NCBI RefSeq assembly: GCF_004348425.1
Contig: NZ_SMKK01000069.1
Location: 1 to 39,990, forward strand
DNA: 39,990 nt
Origin: Actinomadura sp. 7K507
GTDB taxonomy: Bacteria > Actinomycetota > Actinomycetes > Streptosporangiales > Streptosporangiaceae
Reading direction: 5' to 3'
The notes beneath the pieces are model-generated. The model did no database searches. It was given only the letters and a program-made list of their open reading frames with translations, and had not been told where the DNA came from. Numbering within the stretch: position 1 is the first letter of the stretch; each line of letters starts with the position of its first letter. Shown here in pieces: positions 24,463-32,068 of the stretch. The position numbers and the translations under genes were made by a program.

Positions 24463-25710
24463 CTACCCCGTTTCCCTACCGTCGGCCCGTAGCGCTCTCG
24501 AACCCCGGTGGGCGGGCGCAGGCGGGAACCTCTGATCGAGCCAAGCCTGCACGTCAGCGACCGTCCCGTAGCCGTGACTGCGCATGACGTCCACGATGTC
24601 TCGCGCGCACACCAGCACGATGGGATGCCCGTCCTCGCGGACTTCCTTGTAGACCTGCTGGTTGAAGTAGGACGTGGATACGAAGACGCCGAACTGCCTG
24701 CTCCTGATCCGGGAGATGAGGCGGGACACCTCCTTCACTCCGATGGCGCTGTCCATCTCGTAGCACTTCGCCTCGAGGGCGAACTCGACAGTGACCTGGT
24801 CGGCCAGAGGCCCGAGCAGGTATTCGCCCAGCGCATCCCGCCCGCCGTCGCGGCTTCGCTGGGTAACTTCACACTTACCTGTTGCGGGAGCGAACATCCT
24901 CCAGAGTTCGGTCGCGCAGTACTCGAAATCGTGCCAGCGCTCCGAGAAATGCCCGTGGATAGCCTCGATGATCTTCCGGTCAGCTGAATCGGTCGGCAAC
25001 TGCTGCTTCTTGCTCCGGATCACGGTTGTTGATGGAGCTAGCAGGGGACTGTAGGCGCGGCCGTTCACCCAGTCCCGCCATGGCTGGGGGCACTCGGAGC
25101 CGAGCGGATCGTCGGCCTTGAGCTGGTCGATCCATGCACGGTTGATCGCTGCTACGTCGAGGACCGTGAACCGTGCCCGGTAGTTCTGGAAGCGCTGGCC
25201 ATCAGTCGAGCGCCAGATCGCCTGCAGTTTGTCGTCCGCGGTGAGCGCAGCACCTCCGGGGGCCAGGAGGCCCCGGAACCGGATGGCGCGGCCGGTTGCC
25301 GGGACCTTCTCGAAGAGGAGGAAGGGGGGAACGCGCGCCCTCGCTTGCGCTGACTCGCGAGCCCAGGCGAAGGAATCCCGCAGGAGGATGTTTCCCCGGC
25401 GAGGGGTCTCGTGGAGTTCCTTTCCTGCATGGCGGTTATCGCCGAAGTAGGTAAACAGGCCTGTCTGCGGATCTAGCACGTCGGGCCAGTCCGGTTCGGC
25501 GCCAGTCGTGTAAAGCGCAGCAAGTAGGACGCCTTGCCTTGCCGGGGACCCCACGAAACGGAACCCGCCCTGGTTACCCACACCGGGGAGCAGTCGAGAG
25601 AGCGGATCATCCGCGATGTGCCCGCTGCCGCCACCAGAATAGATCTTGTCGAGCACCAGATCGGCGCGGCCGAGCTCCTCGAAGGGGACCGGGTGATCGA
25701 GTACTGTCAC
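24463..25710 (-). CDS. AspBHI-like restriction endonuclease with Mrr-type catalytic domain
   Basis: 415 residues. The N-terminal part, with ADLVLDKIYSGGGSG and the signature GVGNQGGFR (43-51), resembles the SRA-like reading domain of AspBHI, a relative of MspJI that cuts at 5-methylcytosine sites. The C-terminal part (about 245-385) is an Mrr-like PD-(D/E)xK nuclease: SRDGGRDALGE with D292, then FALEAKCYE with E313 and K315. GVKEVSRLISRIRSRQFGVF and a final IVLVCARDIVDVM follow. It is therefore probably a modified-cytosine-dependent enzyme. GTG 25710 is used; TAGTCT seven bases before it suggests leaderless transcription. The same island encodes a C5 methyltransferase, so its target must differ from the host mark or its activity must be controlled. 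Confidence 0.82.
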   Translation of the reverse strand: MTVLDHPVPFEELGRADLVLDKIYSGGGSGHIADDPLSRLLPGVGNQGGFRFVGSPARQGVLLAALYTTGAEPDWPDVLDPQTGLFTYFGDNRHAGKELHETPRRGNILLRDSFAWARESAQARARVPPFLLFEKVPATGRAIRFRGLLAPGGAALTADDKLQAIWRSTDGQRFQNYRARFTVLDVAAINRAWIDQLKADDPLGSECPQPWRDWVNGRAYSPLLAPSTTVIRSKKQQLPTDSADRKIIEAIHGHFSERWHDFEYCATELWRMFAPATGKCEVTQRSRDGGRDALGEYLLGPLADQVTVEFALEAKCYEMDSAIGVKEVSRLISRIRSRQFGVFVSTSYFNQQVYKEVREDGHPIVLVCARDIVDVMRSHGYGTVADVQAWLDQRFPPAPAHRGSRALRADGRETG

Positions 25711-25810
25711 GGCGGAGAGACTACTCGGGTGCTCCCCCAGCGGATGCCCTGCGCGGAGCAGCGGGATGGCTACTACGTCGGCGGGTTAGCTGGGCAGCAC
25801 TTCCACGACC

Positions 25811-26500
25811 ATGAAGATGCCGGGCCCGCTCAACCTGCCTGTCTCGTCGGCGGCGGTCGCGTGCCCGACCCATCCAATTCGAGCCGGATGCCGTCCACGG
25901 TCTCGAAAACTTCCCTTCCGCCTCTGGTGTCCTCGGCGGCGGATGTGTGCGGTGGTCGGGGGGCGGCTGGGCCTCTTCAACTCGGACGGACGGTTCGATG
26001 CCGTCGACGCCTGCGAGATCTTGCCTGATGCGGCGACGCTTGCACCGTTGGTGCGCGATGGCGCGCGGGAGCCCGGGGGCTCCAAGCCCGAGGGATTGAT
26101 CGGGTTGGGGCGTGATGACCGGTCGGAGTGCATGTGGAGCAGTGTCCCGAAAGGTGTTGACCGACCGTTCCGGACGGTGCGGGTCTTCGCCGACACCAAG
26201 CACGCGACGATGGAGCAGACTGGGCCGGAGCGGGCGGCGGACTCGTTGGGGATCTGGCACGGTAATTGCGTCCGGGGTCGGCTCGCCGATGACACCGGGG
26301 AACCTTGGAGAAAAGGGTAACCGCACGACCGGCAAGGCGGCGCACGTCATCCCGACCGCCCGCATCGAGGTCTTCGACATCCACGCCAAGTTCCGGGTCT
26401 CCGATGTGGTCGTGGACGTGTCGGCTCGCGCCCATGAACGGCCGGCGAGGAGGAGAAGGCGAGGGTGGTGGGAGTGGCGAAGCACGTCGCCGCCGGATTG
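25811..26500 (+). other. Unrecognised coding remnants in a 913-bp gap
   Basis: Between the endonuclease gene (25710) and the MarR gene (26624) no intact gene is convincing. Two plus-strand patches show the G/C third-position bias of coding DNA but in different frames: about 26155-26275 (RPFRTVRVFADTKHATMEQT) and about 26340-26430 (ARIEVFDIHAKFRVSDVVVD). A break near 26300 separates them. I do not recognise the product. This may be a broken gene at the right edge of the island. The opposite-strand frames here look like shadows. Confidence 0.25.
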
Positions 26501-26561
26501 GGGGTCGGGTGATGTCCGAGGCCTTGGTTCGCAGCGCCCGGCCTCTGTCGTCGTGGGTTTG

Positions 26562-26581
26562 ACCTTAAGTTAACTTGTGGT
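26562..26581. promoter_or_regulatory. MarR operator-like imperfect palindrome
   Basis: The core AAGTTAACTT (26567-26576) is a perfect 10-bp palindrome, and the outer ACC/GGT pairs extend it to 20 bp with two mismatched pairs. It lies 43 bp before the MarR gene start in an unusually AT-rich patch. This is the expected place for an autoregulatory MarR-dimer site. Confidence 0.4.
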
Positions 26582-26623
26582 TCTACGGTGTTTGTATCAG
26601 CGATCACGATGGGAGTGCCGTAG

Positions 26624-27091
26624 ATGACCACTCGAGAGATTTCCGACGCCGACCTTGCCGGCCAGCCGGCCGCCTACTGGACCGGGGTGGCCTATGAGGC
26701 CCTTATTGCGTTCACCAGGGCCCGACTAGCCGAATTCGGCCCCACCCAGCCCCAGTTCTGGTTGCTACGTAACCTTTCGAAGAACGATATCTCGCCTGAC
26801 GGCAAGGGCATGACCATCCCCGAGCTCCGGGAAGCCATGAGCTCCTACCTCAGGTCCGAGGATGACCTGGAGGCTGAGGCGCGGGTTCTGCTGGAGCGCG
26901 GCTGGCTCACCCGTGACGGTGACGGACGCTGGTGGATCAGCGAGGCGGGAGAGGAAGCCCGCGTCAATGCCAAGCAGCACGCTCCGGCAATTCGCGAGCG
27001 TATTCACCGGGGCATTGACGACGCCGACTATGTGACCACGTTGAAAGTCCTCCGGCAAATGATGCGGAACACCGGCAGCACTCACATCTAG
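26624..27091 (+). CDS. MarR-family transcriptional regulator
   Basis: 155 residues, the usual MarR length. An N-terminal dimerisation helix (YWTGVAYEALIAFTRARL) is followed by TQPQFWLLRNLS, the start of the winged-helix domain. The recognition part (TIPELREAMSSYLRSEDDLE) comes next, then the wing region RGWLTRDGDGRWWISEAGEE. ATG 26624 has GGGAG eight bases upstream. No cysteine or metal-binding set suggests the ligand. It lies upstream of the KstR-like-regulated genes but separated from them by about 210 bp, so it need not control them. The palindrome at 26562-26581 is a candidate autoregulatory site. Confidence 0.82.
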   Translation: MTTREISDADLAGQPAAYWTGVAYEALIAFTRARLAEFGPTQPQFWLLRNLSKNDISPDGKGMTIPELREAMSSYLRSEDDLEAEARVLLERGWLTRDGDGRWWISEAGEEARVNAKQHAPAIRERIHRGIDDADYVTTLKVLRQMMRNTGSTHI

Positions 27092-27252
27092 AAATCGGTA
27101 GAGCAGGAGGGGCCTGGACGGTGCCCGTTGCGTCCGGGCCCTGCCCCGCGATGGGGCGGACGCAGTGGAGGCCCCGGCTCGGCGCCGAAGGCTCGCGGCA
27201 AGCGGTACGTCGTCGAGCTGGCTTCTCGCTGGCGGGGGCTCGGCTCGTTCAG

Positions 27253-27266
27253 TAGAACATGTTCTT
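27253..27266. promoter_or_regulatory. KstR-like operator before the SnoaL-like gene
   Basis: TAGAACATGTTCTT matches the KstR consensus TnnAACnnGTTnnA except for the last base. The inner AGAACATGTTCT (27254-27265) is a perfect 12-bp palindrome. It lies 35 bp upstream of the ATG at 27302 and resembles the exact-match site at 27799-27812. KstR is the TetR-type repressor of sterol catabolism in actinobacteria. Confidence 0.55.
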
Positions 27267-27301
27267 GTCTTCTGGCGGTGGGGGGGAGCAGGCTAGTCCG
27301 C

Positions 27302-27775
27302 ATGGATCTGGTGACTCTGGAAGAGATTCGGCGGCTCAAGTACCGCTACCTGCGCAGCGTCGATCTGAAGCTGTGGGACGAGTTCGCCGAGGTGTTCACC
27401 GAGGACGCCGTCGCCGAGTACGACACCCCTGTGCTGGGCAAGGTGCTCCGTCTGGAGGGGCGGGACGCGATCGTCGAGTACATGCGGGGCAATCTGGGCC
27501 CCGACAAGATCTCCACGCACACGGCCGGTGCACCCGAGATCGATGTGGACGGGGATCGTGCGACCGGCACGTGGGGGCTGGACGACTCGATCATCCTCAT
27601 CGAGCAGCGGCTGCTCATCCGGGGTGCCGCGTTCTACCACGACACCTACCGGAAGTGTGAGGACGGGCGCTGGCGGGTCGAGAAGACCGGGCACAAGCGC
27701 ACGTACGAGTACATCGTGTCGCTGGACGACATGCCCAGCCTCAAGTTCACCGCCGGGATCCCGGACTCCCAGTGA
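27302..27775 (+). CDS. SnoaL-like (nuclear transport factor 2 fold) protein
   Basis: 157 residues. LEEIRRLKYRYLRSVDLK, WDEFAEVFTEDAVAEYD, and the end DGRWRVEKTGHKRTYEYIV are typical of the SnoaL_4/NTF2-like family. This family includes steroid isomerase-like, dehydratase-like and non-enzymatic small-molecule binding proteins. The frame is open further upstream, but ATG 27302 matches the family N-terminus and follows a purine-rich GGGGGGAGCAGG. It sits behind a KstR-like site and ahead of the DUF1214-SDR-sulfotransferase genes, so a role in sterol or steroid side metabolism is a reasonable inference. The substrate is unknown. Confidence 0.82.
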   Translation: MDLVTLEEIRRLKYRYLRSVDLKLWDEFAEVFTEDAVAEYDTPVLGKVLRLEGRDAIVEYMRGNLGPDKISTHTAGAPEIDVDGDRATGTWGLDDSIILIEQRLLIRGAAFYHDTYRKCEDGRWRVEKTGHKRTYEYIVSLDDMPSLKFTAGIPDSQ

Positions 27776-27787
27776 CCGGGATCGGCG

Positions 27788-27816
27788 TTGACGCTGTCTA
27801 GAACGCGTTCTACCGT
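27788..27816 (+). promoter_or_regulatory. Promoter overlapped by an exact KstR-consensus operator
   Basis: TTGACG (27788-27793) and TACCGT (27811-27816) are separated by 17 bp. Between them, TAGAACGCGTTCTA (27799-27812) is a perfect 14-bp palindrome that fits TnnAACnnGTTnnA at every fixed position. A repressor here would block RNA polymerase. The promoter serves the DUF1214, SDR and sulfotransferase genes downstream. Confidence 0.68.
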
Positions 27817-27830
27817 CCGTCCGACGATGG

Positions 27831-27871
27831 GCCTCTTGCAGAGAAGGTGCGATCTGCACTGTGCAAGAGGC
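27831..27871 (+). promoter_or_regulatory. Leader hairpin upstream of the DUF1214 gene
   Basis: GCCTCTTGCA (27831-27840) and TGCAAGAGGC (27862-27871) are perfect 10-bp arms around a 21-nt loop that contains a smaller GTGC/GCAC stem. With transcription starting near 27823 and translation at 27913 it would form in the mRNA leader. It could affect mRNA stability or translation; no known riboswitch is recognised. Confidence 0.4.
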
Positions 27872-27912
27872 TTCGTCAACCCAACGCGATGATGCGATCC
27901 CAGGGGAGTCCG

Positions 27913-29133
27913 GTGGCCATCGACTCAGCCGCAGGTCAGACCGACGAAACCGCCTCGGCCACGCGCTCGTTCGCTGAGGCGGTCGCCGAGGCCGAGCAGA
28001 TCATCCGCAGCGCGCCGCACGTCAAGACCGATCAGGATCTGGCGGAGGGGCTGGACTATCTCGCCGGCAGTATCAAGGCGTCCCTGCACATGGTGCAGGC
28101 GTACCAGCAGGACTATCCGTACTTCGCCTCGTCCACCGGGCCTTACACCAAGCTCGGTCTCGACAACCCGGACACGCTCTACTTCCACGCCTACATCCGG
28201 GACGACGCGGAGTACGTCGTCACCGGGCGGCGCGGCACGACTGCCGACCTCAGTTTCCAGATCATGAACGGCGACTACTCGCCCAGTCAGTCGCCTGACA
28301 GCCTCACCGCGTTCGACGACCGTGAGCTGGACATCGCGGCGGACGGGACGTTCCAGCTCACGTTCGGGCCACCCAAGGAGGACGCGGGTTCCGACTACGT
28401 CCCAGTGGCGCCTGGTTCCGCGATGCTGATCGTCCGGGAAGTGTTCAGCGACTGGGAGAACGAGCGGCCGGGCGAGATTCGCATCCATCGCGCCGACACG
28501 CTCGGCACGTCCCCGCCGTCCGTCCCGTCCGAACGGATGGCTCGGCGGTACGAGGTGGCCGGGAAGATGCTGGTGGCGCGGATCCGCACCTTCCTGGCGT
28601 TCCCCGAGTGGCACTACCTGAAGCTGCCGGTCAACACGCTGACCGAGCCTCGGTCCACGCCCGGCGGGCTGGCCACGCAGTTCTCGTCCGTCGGCCACTA
28701 CGACCTGGACGACGACGAGGTCATGGTGATCACCGCGCCGGCGGCCGACCGGGACGTGGCGCCCTACCAGGGGTTCCAGCTCGGCAGCATGTGGTACGTC
28801 TCGCTCGACTACATCAACCACCAGACGAGCCTCACCGCCGACCAGGCGCATGTGGACGACGACGGCATGATCCGGTACGTCGTCAGCGAGCGCGATCCCG
28901 GCCTCGCCAACTGGATCGAGCGGACCGGCCATCGACGCGGCTACCTCCAATTCCGGTGGCAGCGGATCACTCGTGACCTCACCCCCGAAGACGGCCCGAC
29001 CTTTGAGGTGGTGCGGTTCGACGAGCTGCCGAGCCGCCTTCCGCACTACGAGCGGCAGCGGGTCACCGAGCAGGAGTGGAAAGAACGGATCACCGCCCGG
29101 CAGGTCGCCGTCGCGAAGAGGATGCTCGGCTGA
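27913..29133 (+). CDS. DUF1214 domain protein of a KstR-linked operon
   Basis: About 406 residues. The C-terminal half is DUF1214-like: HYDLDDDEVMVITAPAADR, YQGFQLGSMWYVSLDYINHQ, then GLANWIERTGH and YLQFRWQRI. The biochemical function of the family is unknown. GTG 27913 is preferred because GGGGAG precedes it at four bases. Earlier in-frame starts (27847, 27889, 27892) lie in or just after the leader hairpin and lack ribosome-binding sites. The stop TGA overlaps the SDR start (TGATG). The order DUF1214-type protein, SDR and sulfotransferase recalls the Rv3531c-Rv3529c segment of the Mycobacterium tuberculosis cholesterol region, from memory. Confidence 0.8.
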   Translation: MAIDSAAGQTDETASATRSFAEAVAEAEQIIRSAPHVKTDQDLAEGLDYLAGSIKASLHMVQAYQQDYPYFASSTGPYTKLGLDNPDTLYFHAYIRDDAEYVVTGRRGTTADLSFQIMNGDYSPSQSPDSLTAFDDRELDIAADGTFQLTFGPPKEDAGSDYVPVAPGSAMLIVREVFSDWENERPGEIRIHRADTLGTSPPSVPSERMARRYEVAGKMLVARIRTFLAFPEWHYLKLPVNTLTEPRSTPGGLATQFSSVGHYDLDDDEVMVITAPAADRDVAPYQGFQLGSMWYVSLDYINHQTSLTADQAHVDDDGMIRYVVSERDPGLANWIERTGHRRGYLQFRWQRITRDLTPEDGPTFEVVRFDELPSRLPHYERQRVTEQEWKERITARQVAVAKRMLG

Positions 29134-29918
29134 TGGCCCCGGAACTCCTGGAAAACCGCGTCATCGTCATCTCCGGTGTCGGTCCCGGTCTGGGACGTGG
29201 CCTCGCCGTCCAGTGCGCCAAGGCCGGTGCCGATGTGGTGCTCGCCGCGCGTAACGAGGAGCGACTCAAAGAGGTCGCCAAGGAAGTCGAGGAGATCGGC
29301 CGCCGCGCTGTTGCCGTCCCGACCGACATCAACGATCCGGCGGCCTGCGAACGGCTGGCCGAGACGGCGCGCGACTCCTTCGGACGCGTGGACGGTCTCG
29401 TCAACAACGCCTTCGCGACCCCGCCGCTGAAAGACCTCACCAAAGTCGACCTCGACGCGGTCAGGCGCGGATTCGAGACGAACGTCCTCGCCGCCCTCCA
29501 CCTCACCCGCCTCTTCGTCCCGGCCCTCGAAGAGAGCAAGGGCTCGGTGGTGATGGTCAACTCGGCGGTGCTGAGGCATTCCCGCAGGACGTTCGGCGCC
29601 TACAAGATGGCCAAGGCCGCCCTCCTCGCCATGGCGCAGAACCTCGCGACCGAACTCGGTCCGCGCGGTGTCCGTGTCAACACGATCGCCCCCGGATACA
29701 TCTGGGCCGACAACCTCCAGTGGTACTTCAACCACCTCGCCAAGAAACGCGGCGTCACGTCCCAGCAGATCTACGACGAGAACGCCGAGACCACGGACCT
29801 GCGCAAACTGCCAGAACCCGACGAGGTCGCCGACGCCGTCGTGTTCATGCTGTCGCCGCTGGCCCGCGCGATCACCGGGCAATGCCTGGACGTCAACTCC
29901 GGCGAATGGCACCACTGA
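29133..29918 (+). CDS. Short-chain dehydrogenase/reductase (SDR)
   Basis: 261 residues, standard classical SDR size. The dinucleotide-binding motif GVGPGLG is at 15-21, the NNA motif at 91-93, catalytic Ser in MVNSAV (S144) and YxxxK at Y157/K161. The C-terminal region has the usual PGYIWA and TGQCLDVNSGEW. A basic residue after the first strand (AARNEER) suggests NADP(H) preference, but that is weak. ATG 29133 overlaps the preceding stop by one base. Co-transcription with the DUF1214 and sulfotransferase genes behind an exact KstR-type site suggests a sterol-derived or other hydroxy/keto substrate. Confidence 0.92.
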   Translation: MAPELLENRVIVISGVGPGLGRGLAVQCAKAGADVVLAARNEERLKEVAKEVEEIGRRAVAVPTDINDPAACERLAETARDSFGRVDGLVNNAFATPPLKDLTKVDLDAVRRGFETNVLAALHLTRLFVPALEESKGSVVMVNSAVLRHSRRTFGAYKMAKAALLAMAQNLATELGPRGVRVNTIAPGYIWADNLQWYFNHLAKKRGVTSQQIYDENAETTDLRKLPEPDEVADAVVFMLSPLARAITGQCLDVNSGEWHH

Positions 29919-29931
29919 GAAAGGCGCACCG

Positions 29932-31080
29932 ATGAGCTCAGGCCGCGACGGCGTCGGCACGGTCGAGGACCTCCACGCCTCGGCCCGCAAGATCACCGGC
30001 ATGGACGGTTTCGGCGAGGACGACTACCTGGAAGGCCTGGAAGTCCTCCTGGAGTCCCTGTCCAAGGACGCCGCGCTCACCCCCTTCGGAAACAAGGCAC
30101 AGCGCGCGATGGTGCGCGGCGCGCTGGCCGCACGGCAGTTCTCCGAAGCGGCCTGGCTGCGGCACCCCGAGCACGCCGACGTCCCCATCGAACGTCCCGT
30201 CTTCGTCACCGGCCTGCCCCGCACCGGCACCACCGCGCTGCACCGGCTCCTCACCGCCGACCCCGCCCACCAGGGCCTCGACCTGTGGCTCGCCGAGGTG
30301 CCGCAGCCGCGCCCGCCCCGCGCGACCTGGGAGGACGACCCGGTCTTCCAGGCCATCGACGCCGGATACCGGCGCCACCACATCGAGAACCCCGAATTCA
30401 TGGGCGTCCACTACATCTCGGCGGACTCCGTCGAAGAGTGCTGGCAGCTCCTCCGCCAGAGCATGCTGTCGATCTCCTTCGAAAGCCTGGCGCACCTGCC
30501 GACCTACTCGTCCTGGCTCGCCGAGCAGGACTGGACGCCCGCCTACCGCAGGCACCGCCGCAACCTCCAGCTCATCGGCCTGAACGACACCGGACACCGC
30601 TGGATACTGAAGAACCCCAGCCACCTGTTCGCCCTGGACGCGCTGCTGGACGTCTACCCAGACGCGCTGATCGTCCAGACACACCGGGACCCGCGTACCG
30701 CGATGGCGTCCATGTGCAGCCTCGCCGCCCACGCCACCGAGGGCTGGTCGGACGTCTTCACCGGCGCCACGCTCGGCCGCGACCAGCTCGAACTGTGGAG
30801 CCGCGGCCTCGAACTATTCCACGCCGAACGGGCCCGTCACGACCCCGCGCAGTTCGTGGACGTCCACTATGACGACTTCGTCCGCGACCCGATCAGCACG
30901 GTCGAGAGCGTCTACCAGCAATTCGGGCTCCCGTTCAGCGACGACGCCCGGACGGCGATGACCGACCTCCACCAGGAAAGCGCCACGGGCGCCGCCAAGC
31001 CCGCGCACCGCTATGCCCTCGAAGACTTCGGTCTGACAGCCGAGCAGGTGGACGAACGGTTCGCCGGCCACACCCTCTGA
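29932..31080 (+). CDS. Sulfotransferase family protein
   Basis: 382 residues. The PAPS 5'-phosphosulfate loop FVTGLPRTGTTALHRLL is at about 91-107. The 3'-phosphate region appears as VQTHRDPRTAMASM with the conserved Arg and Ser. LKNPSHLFALDALL and the C-terminal VHYDDFVRDPISTVESVY are also typical. ATG 29932 follows GAAAGG. The acceptor is unknown. It is the last gene of the KstR-linked operon; the same gene type ends the related cluster in mycobacteria as I recall it. Its stop is 13 bp from the convergent gene on the minus strand. Confidence 0.88.
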   Translation: MSSGRDGVGTVEDLHASARKITGMDGFGEDDYLEGLEVLLESLSKDAALTPFGNKAQRAMVRGALAARQFSEAAWLRHPEHADVPIERPVFVTGLPRTGTTALHRLLTADPAHQGLDLWLAEVPQPRPPRATWEDDPVFQAIDAGYRRHHIENPEFMGVHYISADSVEECWQLLRQSMLSISFESLAHLPTYSSWLAEQDWTPAYRRHRRNLQLIGLNDTGHRWILKNPSHLFALDALLDVYPDALIVQTHRDPRTAMASMCSLAAHATEGWSDVFTGATLGRDQLELWSRGLELFHAERARHDPAQFVDVHYDDFVRDPISTVESVYQQFGLPFSDDARTAMTDLHQESATGAAKPAHRYALEDFGLTAEQVDERFAGHTL

Positions 31081-31093
31081 ACAACCCCGCCCA

Positions 31094-31618
31094 TCAGCTG
31101 CGGCCAGCGGTGAACAGGTAGGCGATGACCGCGTTGGTCAGCGCAGGCGAATGGTCGACGAACAGGCGCAGCGCCCATCTCCGGCTCCGCAGCTTGCCGA
31201 ACTGGCCGACCTCGGTTCCGTCCGGGACGGCGATGGCGCGGACGCCCTTGCCGTAACGGCCGCCGGTTCCTGTGACCTCTGCCAGAAGGGTGCCGTCCGG
31301 CAGCTCGATCCGGGGGCCGCCAGACCCGCGCTCGGGACGGGAGATCACGGCTTCGCGCTCTCCGTCCACGCCGAGCACCAGGATCTGGTCTGCGCGACGC
31401 TCGATGAGGAACGCGATGTCTCCGTCCGGCCGCCGGACGGAGGCGAGGCACCCCCGTTCCGGCCCTTCGGGGAGCCGCACGTCCGGATCATCGAAACGGA
31501 CACATAGGTACTCCTTCCGGTCCCGGCGGCGCGCCCGTTCGTGATCCACGATCATGGTCAGGAAAGACTCGGAACCGATCAGGAGCCCTTCCGCGGCGCT
31601 GCGGTCAAGGCTCCGCAA
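31094..31618 (-). CDS. C-terminal part of a membrane protein cut by an in-frame amber codon
   Basis: The frame continues directly from the upstream half after one TAG (31633-31631): YLLALRSL, then soluble residues with beta-rich repeats (RFDDPDVRLPEGP, ASVRRPDGDIAFLIERRAD, GRYGKGVRAIAVP). TTG 31618 is the first start-like codon and has no good ribosome-binding site. The break falls inside what looks like one membrane helix (LVFLMLLPLLGIP and YLLAL), so the two halves were one protein of about 324 residues. As a separate gene it is doubtful. Function unknown. Confidence 0.5.
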   Translation of the reverse strand: MRSLDRSAAEGLLIGSESFLTMIVDHERARRRDRKEYLCVRFDDPDVRLPEGPERGCLASVRRPDGDIAFLIERRADQILVLGVDGEREAVISRPERGSGGPRIELPDGTLLAEVTGTGGRYGKGVRAIAVPDGTEVGQFGKLRSRRWALRLFVDHSPALTNAVIAYLFTAGRS

Positions 31619-31630
31619 GGCCAGGAGGTA

Positions 31631-32068
31631 CTAGGGGATTCCGAGCAGCGGCAGCAGCATCAGGAATACGAGCCAGTCCCCCGAGAGGCCGCCGGTGTGC
31701 GCGCCCATGGGGCCGAGCCGCGCCTTCACCGTCCGGCCCTGGTCCTCTTCTCCGACATGCCACAGGGTGGTGGTGTTCCGCTCCCCGCGCGAATCCGTCC
31801 ACGAACCGCGGCACCCGTCACCGGTGCGTGACGGGAGATCGCACCGGTCGATCCGCACCGACACTTCCCGGCCGAACAGGTGCGTGTACGTCATCACGGC
31901 GGGCAGGACGAAAAGCGCAAGCACGAACGCGACGGTTCCGAGTTTCGCCCATCCGCTCACCGGCCACCGCGACGGGTATTCGGACAGGTCCCGCCGTCCC
32001 CTCCGCTCCACGGCCGCCCTGCGGTCGTCGCTGTCGCCGCCGCCATCGTCGCCGTCATCGGGACTCAT
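31631..32068 (-). CDS. N-terminal part of a two-helix membrane protein, amber-interrupted
   Basis: 145 residues. A charged N-terminus (DDGDDGGGDSDDRR) precedes a first membrane helix (LGTVAFVLALFVLPAVMTY). An outside domain with two Cys (DRCDLPSRTGDGC) that could form a disulfide follows, and then a second helix starts at WLVFLMLLPLLGIP and is cut by TAG. ATG 32068 has GGAGGT four bases upstream, so translation surely begins here. The downstream frame resumes without shift. The function is unknown; the layout suggests a sensor-like or scaffold membrane protein. Confidence 0.65.
   Translation of the reverse strand: MSPDDGDDGGGDSDDRRAAVERRGRRDLSEYPSRWPVSGWAKLGTVAFVLALFVLPAVMTYTHLFGREVSVRIDRCDLPSRTGDGCRGSWTDSRGERNTTTLWHVGEEDQGRTVKARLGPMGAHTGGLSGDWLVFLMLLPLLGIP

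Noticed and set aside
1366..25710. CRISPR array, tRNA gene or attachment repeat at the island borders
   Set aside because: I saw no regularly spaced repeats, no tRNA cloverleaf and no obvious direct repeat pair flanking the island; a short att site could still be missed by eye.
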